32,210 nt of DNA from an uncultured Lachnospiraceae bacterium (lineage in GTDB: Bacteria; Bacillota; Clostridia; Lachnospirales; Lachnospiraceae): NCBI GenBank assembly GCA_947630695.1, contig CANRIM010000025.1, positions 1-32,210 on the forward strand, read 5' to 3'. This document shows positions 14,871 to 22,449 of the stretch, piece after piece. How positions within the stretch are numbered: position 1 is the stretch's first letter; each line of letters starts with the position of its first letter. The position numbers and the translations under genes are program-made. Below the pieces are notes generated by a model that worked only from the letters and a program-made list of their open reading frames with translations, was not told the origin of the DNA and did not search any database.

Positions 14871-16928
14871 TTATTTTGCATTTCTGCCCTCTTTCTTTCC
14901 GTATTCCATATAATGCAGATAGTACTGCTTCAGATCATTCCCGAAAGCCGCCTGCAGATCCGCATAACGGGCTTTATAATTCTGCACGTTGAATTCGGCC
15001 GAAGCCTGGCTTCCCGCTCGCATACCGTCTTTCACAAAATGTTCCAGCGCAGCCACGTCGTCGTTTGCATACTTCGCTTTCACATCCGAATAATGGCTGG
15101 TGTAAAAATTAAAATCATATACCGCGCTGTAGTCCTTTCCATTATATGCGATTACGGGATCGGTGATTTTCGGTGCACCGGTGGCTTTTCTTTTTTCCCG
15201 GTACCCGTCCTTTACATAATGCGCATAATAAGATGTAAGATCCGTACCAAAGGCCACGCGCAGATCCCTGTAAAGGTTCCGATAGGAACGCACATCAAAA
15301 CCGGCAATGGCCATGCGGCCTTCCTTCATACCATTCTGCTGAAAATGCGCAATATACCCCATGTAGTCTGTGCCGAAGGCCGTTTTAAGATCCCCATACT
15401 GCTTCATATAGTAGCTTATAGAAAAAACCGGACTGGCTGTCCTCCCCTCTTTGAGTCCATAGTTTTTGAAATGGTTCATCAAAAGCGCTTCATCGGTACC
15501 CATCACTTTTTTGAGATCGGGATACTGATTCGCATAATAAACGGCGTCAAACGTCAGTCCGAAAGTATCGCCCTCTCTGCCTTCCTGATATCCGCTTTTA
15601 ACAAAATGCTCGTAATATTTCGCCAGATCCGCGCCATAGGCGTTCTGCAGATCCGCGTAACGGTTCCGATAAGCGAAAACATCAAAGGTTGCAATGGCAC
15701 TGCGTCCTTCCTTCATGCCTTCCTTCAGAAAATGCTGCACGTATCCCATCCGGTCGTTCCCGAAAGCCGCTTTCAGATCGGCGTACTGATCCATATAATA
15801 ATTAATGGAAAATACCGGGCTCGCAACTCTTCCTTCTTTGATGCCATAGTCTTTGAAATGGGCAAGCAGCTGCGATTCATTGGTACCGAAGGCCTGTTTC
15901 ACATCCGGATAACGATTGGCATAATAAGCCGCACTGAATGCAATGCCAAAGGGATTGTCGGTTTTCGCAACCACTGTCGTCACCGGCGTCCGGGTACCGA
16001 AACGGTCAATGCCCACAACGGTAACGGTCTGTCCGTCTGCAACGCCGTGGGTTCCGCATCGGAAGCTGCTGAGATTCGGCATGCTGCCGTCGGTGGTGAA
16101 ATAATAGCTCAGACCTGCATCCGGCGACGAGGCGCGCACCTGCAGTGTGCCGCCCGCATCCGAATGAAACGATACGGCAGGCGCCGTATAGGCGGGCAGA
16201 TTGATGCCGTTGGGGTATGCGTGAGAATAGGTCTCCCCGTTCACCGGTGTGATGCCCCGTCTTCGAAGCAGTTCTGCCACGGTCACACATTCGTACCCCT
16301 GGCTCTGCAGTGCGGAAATGGCCTGCAGCGCTGCCTGCACGCTGGTGGCGTACAGATCATGCAGCAGTACGATGCTGCCGTCCCTTACACTGCTCATAAT
16401 ATTGTTGTATACCGTAGCCGTATTTCTGTACTTCCAGTCCAGGGTATCCACGGACCATAAAATCATGGGCGCGCTTACGCTCTGGTCGATGAGCCCGGAA
16501 CGGTCTCCGCCGGGAATCCGCACCATATCCTGATAATTTCCGCCCATGGCCCGGAACAGATAAGTTTCCACACCGGACACTTCACTGCGCATCGAAGCAG
16601 CCGAAAGGCCGGAAAACGGCACGTGATGACTGTATGTATGATTTGCCAGCTGATGGCCTTCGCTGATCATCCGGTTCAGCAGGCTGCTCCAGTGTATGAC
16701 ACCGGCGCCGCCGTTGGCCCCGCTCATAAAAAATGTGGCTTTTGCACCCCGCTGCCGCAGTCCGTCCAGCAGCGTCGTAGTATTCGCCGAAGGGCCGTCG
16801 TCAAAGGTAAACGCCACCAGTTTCGACCCCGTGGCGGCTTCCGGTTTCTGTACAGGATATACGGCAGACGCACATAAAACAATACTGACTGCCAGCATCC
16901 ATGCAAGTATTTTTCTGATCTTTTTCAT
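14871..16928 (-). CDS. Secreted polysaccharide deacetylase with eight C-terminal surface repeats
   Basis: This is a NodB-fold (carbohydrate esterase 4) enzyme that probably removes acetyl groups from peptidoglycan or another envelope polysaccharide. The 685-residue protein has a signal peptide (about 1-32). The catalytic motifs are TFDDGP (41-46), NHTYSHH (96-102), RIPGG (137-141), DTLDW (161-165) and LLHD (188-191), all intact. Residues about 250-320 resemble a chitobiase-like sandwich (YYFTTDGSMPN). Eight repeats of about 37 residues fill 331-682. The ATG at 16928 is nine bases after AGGAGG; an ATG three codons earlier abuts that site. No sortase motif or transmembrane anchor is visible, so the repeats are the likely wall-binding part. 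This is inferred. Confidence 0.92.
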   Translation of the reverse strand: MKKIRKILAWMLAVSIVLCASAVYPVQKPEAATGSKLVAFTFDDGPSANTTTLLDGLRQRGAKATFFMSGANGGAGVIHWSSLLNRMISEGHQLANHTYSHHVPFSGLSAASMRSEVSGVETYLFRAMGGNYQDMVRIPGGDRSGLIDQSVSAPMILWSVDTLDWKYRNTATVYNNIMSSVRDGSIVLLHDLYATSVQAALQAISALQSQGYECVTVAELLRRRGITPVNGETYSHAYPNGINLPAYTAPAVSFHSDAGGTLQVRASSPDAGLSYYFTTDGSMPNLSSFRCGTHGVADGQTVTVVGIDRFGTRTPVTTVVAKTDNPFGIAFSAAYYANRYPDVKQAFGTNESQLLAHFKDYGIKEGRVASPVFSINYYMDQYADLKAAFGNDRMGYVQHFLKEGMKEGRSAIATFDVFAYRNRYADLQNAYGADLAKYYEHFVKSGYQEGREGDTFGLTFDAVYYANQYPDLKKVMGTDEALLMNHFKNYGLKEGRTASPVFSISYYMKQYGDLKTAFGTDYMGYIAHFQQNGMKEGRMAIAGFDVRSYRNLYRDLRVAFGTDLTSYYAHYVKDGYREKRKATGAPKITDPVIAYNGKDYSAVYDFNFYTSHYSDVKAKYANDDVAALEHFVKDGMRAGSQASAEFNVQNYKARYADLQAAFGNDLKQYYLHYMEYGKKEGRNAK
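14883..15938 (-). repeat. Coding repeat array of eight units in the deacetylase
   Basis: Units start at residues 331, 373, 415, 460, 502, 544, 604 and 646. Each follows the pattern F(D/S)xxxYxxxYxDLKxAFGxDxxxYxxHFxxxGxxEGR. Units 1-3 match units 4-6 pairwise at a constant 129-residue offset, showing duplication of a three-unit block. Confidence 0.9.
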
Positions 16929-17026
16929 TTGTTCCATCCTCCTGACGTCAAACAGGGGAACTTTTGTGATTTTACGCGGCAAACCGGCGCAAAAATGCCC
17001 CGCGCAGATCATTCCCTATTGATTCC

Positions 17027-17055
17027 ATTATATCCGGGCAGCAGAAAATATTCAA
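17027..17055 (-). promoter_or_regulatory. Sigma-A promoter of the deacetylase gene
   Basis: On the minus strand TTGAAT, 17 bp and TATAAT lie about 100 bp upstream of the deacetylase start. Confidence 0.75.
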
Positions 17056-17130
17056 TAGAATTCCGGGAAAAATTTCCTGAAAATTGGTTATTTTTCCTAA
17101 ATTATTTTACGGACAGCCGCTGCATTTTTT

Positions 17131-17160
17131 ACATATTCTTTTCTGTCTTAAGCCATACTA
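17131..17160 (+). promoter_or_regulatory. Sigma-G-type promoter of gpr-spoIIP
   Basis: ACATA, 18 bp and CATACTA match the forespore pattern GHATR-18-CATnnTA at all but the first base. The predicted start is only about 13 bp before the gpr ATG. gpr is a forespore gene in B. subtilis, which supports the call. Confidence 0.6.
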
Positions 17161-17179
17161 GCATAGCAGAGGTGAAAAC

Positions 17180-18073
17180 ATGAACGAAGCAATCAGCGAC
17201 CTGAGTACCCGCACGGATCTGGCAATGGAGGTCCGGGAAAAATATGAAAATGATAATGTGGAAATTTCCGGCGTCGTCATTGACGAATCCAAAGACAGAA
17301 AGAACGATATCACCATGACAAAGGTTTCCATTGTCACAGAAAACGGCGCAAAAGCCATGGGCAAGCCAAAGGGCGTTTACGTTACGCTGGAAGCGCCGCG
17401 CATGAGTGATTCGGACGCCGTCTATGACAAGGCGGTTTCCAAAAAACTGGCTTCGGTGATCCGGGACATGCTGCCTGTCTGTGAAAACAAACGGCCCTGC
17501 ATTCTGATCGCCGGACTGGGCAACCGCATGGTCACTGCCGATTCTCTGGGTCCGAACGTGGTGGACCGCATCAACATCAGCCGGCATATCGAAGCGGAGT
17601 TCGGAGAGCTGGCGCTGGATGAAAATCAGCTGTATCTGATCTGCAGTATCGTCCCCGGGGTCATGGCACAAACCGGAATGGATACTGCGGAAATTCTCCA
17701 GGGCATTGTCCGGCGGATCGCGCCGGATCTGGTTATTGCCATCGACGCCCTTGCCGCAAGAAGCTCCAAACGGCTGGGACGTACCATACAGATTGCTGAC
17801 AGCGGCATTCATCCGGGCAGCGGCGTCGGCAATCACCGCTGCGAAATATCCAGAGAATCTCTGGGCGTGCCCGTGCTTGCCATCGGCGTACCCACCGTAG
17901 TGGAAGCTGCGGCCATTGTGCATGATGCTGTGGGCAGCGCCGCCGTGGCGCCCCATTTAAACGGCATGTATGTGACCCCAAAGGATATCGACGAAGCCGT
18001 CTGCCGCATCGCGCATATCGTTTCCGATGCGCTGAACCTGAGCTTTCAAAAACGGAATCCCCGGTCATACTGA
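17180..18073 (+). CDS. gpr: Germination protease GPR
   Basis: GPR is made as a zymogen in the forespore and degrades small acid-soluble spore proteins at germination. The 297-residue protein has the N-terminal self-processing site RTDLAMEV (residues 11-18), resembling the cut site in its substrates. The two conserved aspartate regions are ITDSLGP-like (VTADSLGPNVVDR) and VIAIDALAARS, followed by GSGVGNHR. It is shorter than the approximately 370 residues of the Bacillus enzymes, mainly at the C-terminus. The ATG at 17180 follows AGAGGTG. spoIIP follows 49 bp later on the same strand, an order shared with B. subtilis. Confidence 0.94.
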   Translation: MNEAISDLSTRTDLAMEVREKYENDNVEISGVVIDESKDRKNDITMTKVSIVTENGAKAMGKPKGVYVTLEAPRMSDSDAVYDKAVSKKLASVIRDMLPVCENKRPCILIAGLGNRMVTADSLGPNVVDRINISRHIEAEFGELALDENQLYLICSIVPGVMAQTGMDTAEILQGIVRRIAPDLVIAIDALAARSSKRLGRTIQIADSGIHPGSGVGNHRCEISRESLGVPVLAIGVPTVVEAAAIVHDAVGSAAVAPHLNGMYVTPKDIDEAVCRIAHIVSDALNLSFQKRNPRSY

Positions 18074-18122
18074 GCCTGTTTTGCTCATAGAATGAAGAAA
18101 AAAAGGACAAAGGTATGCCGTA

Positions 18123-19313
18123 TTGACCCAAAGGGTAAAGAAAGCAGCAAAACCCGCCGTTGTTGTGCTGCTTCTGCTTCTCATTGTATTTTTTGTCCGC
18201 CTGGCGGGACTGATTTCCAAAAATATCGATCACAGCCGTATGTTCGTCCGACTGCTTTCGGACGAACTGGTCTCCGTGTTTGCCCCCGGGCTGGAATACA
18301 TTTACTGGGGCGAAAGCAATTCGTTTCTCGATCATCTGGTGCATCTGTTTTTCCCCGCCGGCAGGCTGATTTATGAGGAAAGTGCGACCAACGCCGATAT
18401 TACGCCGTCGGAATATCTGGTGTATTATCAGGCCATCCGGCAGTCGGAAAGCACCGGCGTTGCAAAAGCAGCGCCCGAAGAAACGGCGCTTCCGGTTTCC
18501 GCTGCCGGCACGGAATTTACACCGGGTATTGTAACGCCCCTTTACAGCAGGCAGCAGCTGTCGGACTACAATTTTCTTTTGAATGAATTTTATACCGTGG
18601 ACCGCACTACCTATGCGGACGCATCCCTGCTGAATGCGGAAAGTCTGCTGGCAGCTGATCAGACCATCGACAAGGATACCCAGACCATTCTGATTTACCA
18701 CACCCATTCCCAGGAAGCCTTTGCGGACAGTACGGAAGGCGACCCCTCCATGAGCATTGTGGCGGTGGGCGACTACCTGGCCCGGTGCTTAAGCGAGCGT
18801 TACGGATTTCAGGTGATACATAATACCGAAGTCTATGACCTGCAAAACGGTTTGCTGGACCGGAGCAAAGCGTATATATACGCGGAAAAAAGCATTGCTG
18901 CCATTTTAAAGGAGCACCCGGAAATCGACGTCATTATCGACCTGCACCGGGACGGCATCGACGGTGAAAAAATGACCACAGAGCTGAACGGCAAAACCTG
19001 CGCCCGTCTGATGCTCTTCAACGGCCTCAGCCGTACCGTGGAAAACGGCGAAATCGATTACCTTTACAATCCGAATCTGGCAGGAAACTTAAGCTTCAGC
19101 TTTCAGACCCAGCTGGCCGCCAATCAAAAATACCCCGGCCTCATGCGGCATATTTATCTGAAAGGCTACGAATACAACCTGCACTTTCTGCCGAAATGCA
19201 TGCTGATCGAGGCCGGTTCTCAGAAAAACAGCTTTCAGGAAATGTTAAACGCCATGGAGCCGCTGGCTGACGTACTGAACGATGTGCTGACCCGGCCGCC
19301 CTTACTGAACTGA
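18123..19313 (+). CDS. spoIIP: Stage II sporulation protein P
   Basis: SpoIIP is a membrane-anchored amidase and endopeptidase. With SpoIID and SpoIIM it removes peptidoglycan at the septum to allow engulfment. The 396-residue protein has one N-terminal membrane anchor (about 11-31), a variable linker and the catalytic domain with LIYHTHSQEAF (190-200) and IDLHRDG (about 271-277), which hold the expected zinc-binding residues. No ATG fits; the TTG at 18123 has AAAGG nine bases upstream and gives a sensible anchor, so the start is moderately sure. Its last 12 bp overlap the end of the convergent comEC gene. It probably shares the gpr promoter. Confidence 0.93.
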   Translation: MTQRVKKAAKPAVVVLLLLLIVFFVRLAGLISKNIDHSRMFVRLLSDELVSVFAPGLEYIYWGESNSFLDHLVHLFFPAGRLIYEESATNADITPSEYLVYYQAIRQSESTGVAKAAPEETALPVSAAGTEFTPGIVTPLYSRQQLSDYNFLLNEFYTVDRTTYADASLLNAESLLAADQTIDKDTQTILIYHTHSQEAFADSTEGDPSMSIVAVGDYLARCLSERYGFQVIHNTEVYDLQNGLLDRSKAYIYAEKSIAAILKEHPEIDVIIDLHRDGIDGEKMTTELNGKTCARLMLFNGLSRTVENGEIDYLYNPNLAGNLSFSFQTQLAANQKYPGLMRHIYLKGYEYNLHFLPKCMLIEAGSQKNSFQEMLNAMEPLADVLNDVLTRPPLLN

Positions 19314-21653
19314 ATTTCCTGCCGGGAGAAAACATTTTACCCGGCAGCTGCCGTCGTCATAATACAGATCAATCTGACCGCAGCCTGCGGTTACAAAGGC
19401 CTGTGTCCCCGCAGCTTTCAGCCGCTCCAGCACTTCCCGGTGGGGATGCCCGTACGCATTGTCAATGCCGCAGGAAATCAGCGCGGCTTTCGGATGCAGC
19501 TGCGCAAGAAGCGCTGCACTGGTAGAGGTTTTCGACCCGTGATGGGCGACCTTCAGAACATCCGCCGCTGCCCGGGGGATTTTTGCCTCCGCTTCCGCAG
19601 TCGCATCCCCCGTAAATAAAAACCGGAGTCCGCCTGCCGCCACCGAAAGAATCATGGAACCGGCGTTCACATCTGTGCTTTTCCAACCGCTGTCCGGAAA
19701 GAGGCAGCGGATTTTTATGTCTTTCAGCAGCAGACTGTCTCCGGCCCGCATTTGCTGCACCGGGATACCGGCTTTTTGTGCCTTCGGCAAAAACTCCTTA
19801 CAAATCTTCTCTTCCTGCGCCATCTGAGGGGTAATCACAATGGTACCGATTCGAATACTTCTGTTTTCCTCTTCCAGATACTGTTCTATCCCGTTGATGT
19901 GATCTGCATCCGAATGGCTCAGAAACACGCAGTCCACACGGCCGATCCCACGGCTTTTCAGATACGGTTCCACCGTATACTGAAACAGGGCATCTTCATC
20001 GCTGCTGCCGCAGTCAAACATCAGCACTTTCCCGCTTTTGCTTTCCATGATACTGCACTCTCCCTGCCCCACGTACAACATGGTCAGGCGGTTTTTGGCC
20101 GGATGAAAAAACAGCAGGAACACAGACAGCACTACCGGCAGCAGCAGCAAATATTTCCGTTTGATTACAGGCAGAAAAAACAGCACCGCTGCCAGTACCA
20201 GATAAAAGCCGATCACCAGAAACCAATGGGGTTTTCCCGCGATCCGAAATCCCCCCAGCCGGTAAGCGGCAAAGGAAGCCGTCTGCGAGAAGGATTCCAG
20301 AATCAGCCCGCAGATGCGAAACAGTAATCCCGCAAGCGGCGGGTAAAAAAACGAAACGGCCAGCGCCGCCAGCCCCAGAACAAACAGCGGCGTCATCATG
20401 GCAATCACATAGAGATTGACAAACACAGACAGCAGCGAACAGCTGTAAAAAAAATACAGGGTTACAGGCAGCAGAAGCAGATTCAAAAACAGTCCCAGTG
20501 AAAAAGGCGCCAGCAGCCGGGAAAAACAAAGCCACCGGAGCCGACCGGCCTGCTTTGCAGAAGCGCCCCGCAAACGCCGGGTAAGCTGCAGATACAGCCA
20601 GATGGCAGTCACCGCGCCGTAGGACAACAGCATGGACGCCTGCCGCACCGCCGCCGGGTAAAGGCAGGCGTAAGCGACAAAAGACGCGGAAAGGGTGGTG
20701 GGCAAATCATTTTTTCTGCCACTGAGGGCGGCCAGCGCCGCAGCGCCATACATAAAAACCGACCGTGCCACCGAAGGGGTCCAGCCGCAAAACAGTGCAA
20801 AGGCAAAAAGAAACAGGGTATTACCCAGCAAAATCGCCTTTTTACCGCATCCGCAGAGCTTCATCAGCAGCGTACATACGGCTGCAAGCACGGAAATGTG
20901 CAGGCCGCTGATGGCCATGACATGACTGATGCCGCCTTCCTGATAAATTTTTTTCTCCGCAGGACCTAAGCCCGTTTTATCGCCGAATAAAATGGCCTTC
21001 AAAATGGCGCCTTCCGGCAGTGCAAACGCGTCTACCCGGGCGGACAACGCCTCCCGCAGTTTTCTGAAACAAGCAGTGAGGGAAAACCCGGCTTTTTGCA
21101 AATGTTTCAGTTTCGCGTCTTTCAGATAAAACACAATATTGGAAGCCGCATAATAGGCCCGCAGATCCACGGCGCCTTCATTTTTCGGCGTATCAAAACA
21201 GGCAGTCGTGCCGGACAGATCCACCACCGCTCCAATGGGGACGGCTTCCTCACTGTAAAATACGCCCCGGTGATAGAAAGAATCAATACGGAAAATACAG
21301 CGAAAAGCATCGTTTCGCTTCTCACAGTCCAGAATCCGCACCTTCGAAAAACGCACCGGCGTCCCCGCGTCCGGAAGCGCTATGCTGCCGCTGTACCTTG
21401 CCAGAAAAAGGCCCGCCAGAAAAAACAACAGCATCCAGAGCAGAATTTCTCTTCTTTTCCTGAAATTCCGGTGTATCGTACAAACCGTCAGTAATAGAAT
21501 ATATAAGGCGATTACCGTGCATACAAGGAACGAATCTTCCTCCTTTTTTAAGTGCATAGCCAGTACAAAAGAAAAAGAAGCGCACAGTAATCGCCGGTTC
21601 AGGAAAAATGCCTTCAGCCGCTTCCACTGACGGCGGCAGCCTTCTTTCAGCAA
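19302..21653 (-). CDS. comEC: DNA uptake channel ComEC/Rec2
   Basis: ComEC forms the membrane channel that brings single-stranded DNA into the cell during transformation. From the TTG at 21653 it is 783 residues, a usual length. It has an N-terminal OB-like region and a central block of membrane segments starting around GISHVMAISGLHISVLAA. A C-terminal metallo-beta-lactamase domain carries SHSDADH (580-585) and VAHHGS (around 704). The TTG was chosen because AAGGAGG lies nine bases upstream. A second in-frame option, an ATG at 21740 inside the dispersed repeat, would add 29 residues unlike ComEC. comEB is missing between it and comEA. Confidence 0.93.
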   Translation of the reverse strand: MLKEGCRRQWKRLKAFFLNRRLLCASFSFVLAMHLKKEEDSFLVCTVIALYILLLTVCTIHRNFRKRREILLWMLLFFLAGLFLARYSGSIALPDAGTPVRFSKVRILDCEKRNDAFRCIFRIDSFYHRGVFYSEEAVPIGAVVDLSGTTACFDTPKNEGAVDLRAYYAASNIVFYLKDAKLKHLQKAGFSLTACFRKLREALSARVDAFALPEGAILKAILFGDKTGLGPAEKKIYQEGGISHVMAISGLHISVLAAVCTLLMKLCGCGKKAILLGNTLFLFAFALFCGWTPSVARSVFMYGAAALAALSGRKNDLPTTLSASFVAYACLYPAAVRQASMLLSYGAVTAIWLYLQLTRRLRGASAKQAGRLRWLCFSRLLAPFSLGLFLNLLLLPVTLYFFYSCSLLSVFVNLYVIAMMTPLFVLGLAALAVSFFYPPLAGLLFRICGLILESFSQTASFAAYRLGGFRIAGKPHWFLVIGFYLVLAAVLFFLPVIKRKYLLLLPVVLSVFLLFFHPAKNRLTMLYVGQGECSIMESKSGKVLMFDCGSSDEDALFQYTVEPYLKSRGIGRVDCVFLSHSDADHINGIEQYLEEENRSIRIGTIVITPQMAQEEKICKEFLPKAQKAGIPVQQMRAGDSLLLKDIKIRCLFPDSGWKSTDVNAGSMILSVAAGGLRFLFTGDATAEAEAKIPRAAADVLKVAHHGSKTSTSAALLAQLHPKAALISCGIDNAYGHPHREVLERLKAAGTQAFVTAGCGQIDLYYDDGSCRVKCFLPAGNSVQ

Positions 21654-21671
21654 AAGCGCCTTCCTCCTTGC

Positions 21672-21753
21672 GGTAACGGCACGCGCGCCTGGGGCGCACC
21701 TGCCATGTCGTCGGAAGGCATTTAAAGTTATGCTGCGCATAAGCCTTCCTCCT
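21672..21753 (-). repeat. Two-hairpin dispersed repeat, copy 4, between comEA and comEC
   Basis: This 82 bp copy starts at the last base of the comEA stop codon and ends 19 bp before the comEC start. Its first hairpin is one pair shorter on both arms (GCGCC-TGG-GGCGC). The 12-base sequence AAGGAGGAAGGC (minus strand) occurs exactly at both sides, at 21743-21754 and 21658-21669, so the element is bracketed by two ribosome-binding sequences. Confidence 0.92.
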
Positions 21754-22340
21754 TATGTACATATCAGATCCCGGATCTTTTCAAAAACCGCGTCTTTGAT
21801 TCCCGAAATATTTTTGATATCCTCGATACTTTGAAACGGGCCGTTCTGCGTCCGGTAGGTGATGATGCTTTCCGCTTTGGACGCGCCGATACCCGGAAGG
21901 GTGCAAAGCTCCTCTGCGCCTGCCTGATTGATATTCACTTTTCCGTCATCCGCTTTTACATCTGCCCCTGCTGCCTGTACAGGAACCCCTGCCTGTTCTG
22001 TCACCGTCGGAATGTAGATCTGATCACAGTCATGAATATACGCCGCCAGATTGACAGAAGCGGCAGCGGCATCTTGCCGCATGCCCCCGGCAGCATCCAC
22101 GGCATCCTGCATACGCGCGCCGTCTTTCAGATAATAGATCCCGGGACTCGCCACCGCACCACACACATAAACGCCGATTTCCCGGGGCATTTCACTCTCC
22201 TTTGGGGAAGTCTCCTCTTCCGACGCAGCGGCAGGCGCCGGGGTTTCCTCCGGGTCAATGACAAACTCTGCCTGTTTTCCGCAACCACAGAAAAACAGCA
22301 GGAACGAAACTATGCAAATATAGATCAGCTTATGATTCAT
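21753..22340 (-). CDS. comEA: Competence DNA receptor ComEA
   Basis: ComEA binds double-stranded DNA outside the membrane and passes it to ComEC. The 195-residue protein has an N-terminal hydrophobic segment (5-19) ending in FFCGCG, which could be a membrane anchor or a weak lipobox. An acidic Pro/Ala linker follows. Then come an SLBB-type domain (about 55-112, starting GVYVCGAVASPGIYYLKDG) and a pair of helix-hairpin-helix motifs (TLPGIGASKAESI at 147-159 and NISGIKDAVFEKI at 177-189). The start codon at 22340 has no good Shine-Dalgarno, so its translation may be weak or the start uncertain. A good sigma-A promoter lies 42 bp upstream. Confidence 0.92.
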   Translation of the reverse strand: MNHKLIYICIVSFLLFFCGCGKQAEFVIDPEETPAPAAASEEETSPKESEMPREIGVYVCGAVASPGIYYLKDGARMQDAVDAAGGMRQDAAAASVNLAAYIHDCDQIYIPTVTEQAGVPVQAAGADVKADDGKVNINQAGAEELCTLPGIGASKAESIITYRTQNGPFQSIEDIKNISGIKDAVFEKIRDLICT

Positions 22341-22381
22341 CGTCTGATTACGGACAGCCTTCGGATCATTTGCCTGTATTT

Positions 22382-22410
22382 ACTATAGCATCTTTTCTGC
22401 TGTTTTTCAA
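22382..22410 (-). promoter_or_regulatory. Sigma-A promoter of comEA
   Basis: On the minus strand TTGAAA, 17 bp and TATAGT lie 42 bp upstream of comEA. Confidence 0.7.
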
Positions 22411-22449
22411 ATATTATTTATGTGATTTATTTTTATACAATATGTTGTT

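Noticed and set aside
14883-15938. Regular repeats considered as a CRISPR array
   Set aside because: The repeats are diverged, about 126-180 bp apart and in frame, and they encode protein repeats. No cas genes are present.
14802-16460. 552-codon plus-strand frame with periodic sequence opposite the deacetylase
   Set aside because: Its periodicity simply mirrors the coding repeats of the deacetylase, which has signal peptide, catalytic motifs and a ribosome site.
17129-18707. Long minus-strand frames opposite gpr and spoIIP
   Set aside because: They have no ribosome sites or recognisable motifs, and the opposite strand encodes clear GPR and SpoIIP.
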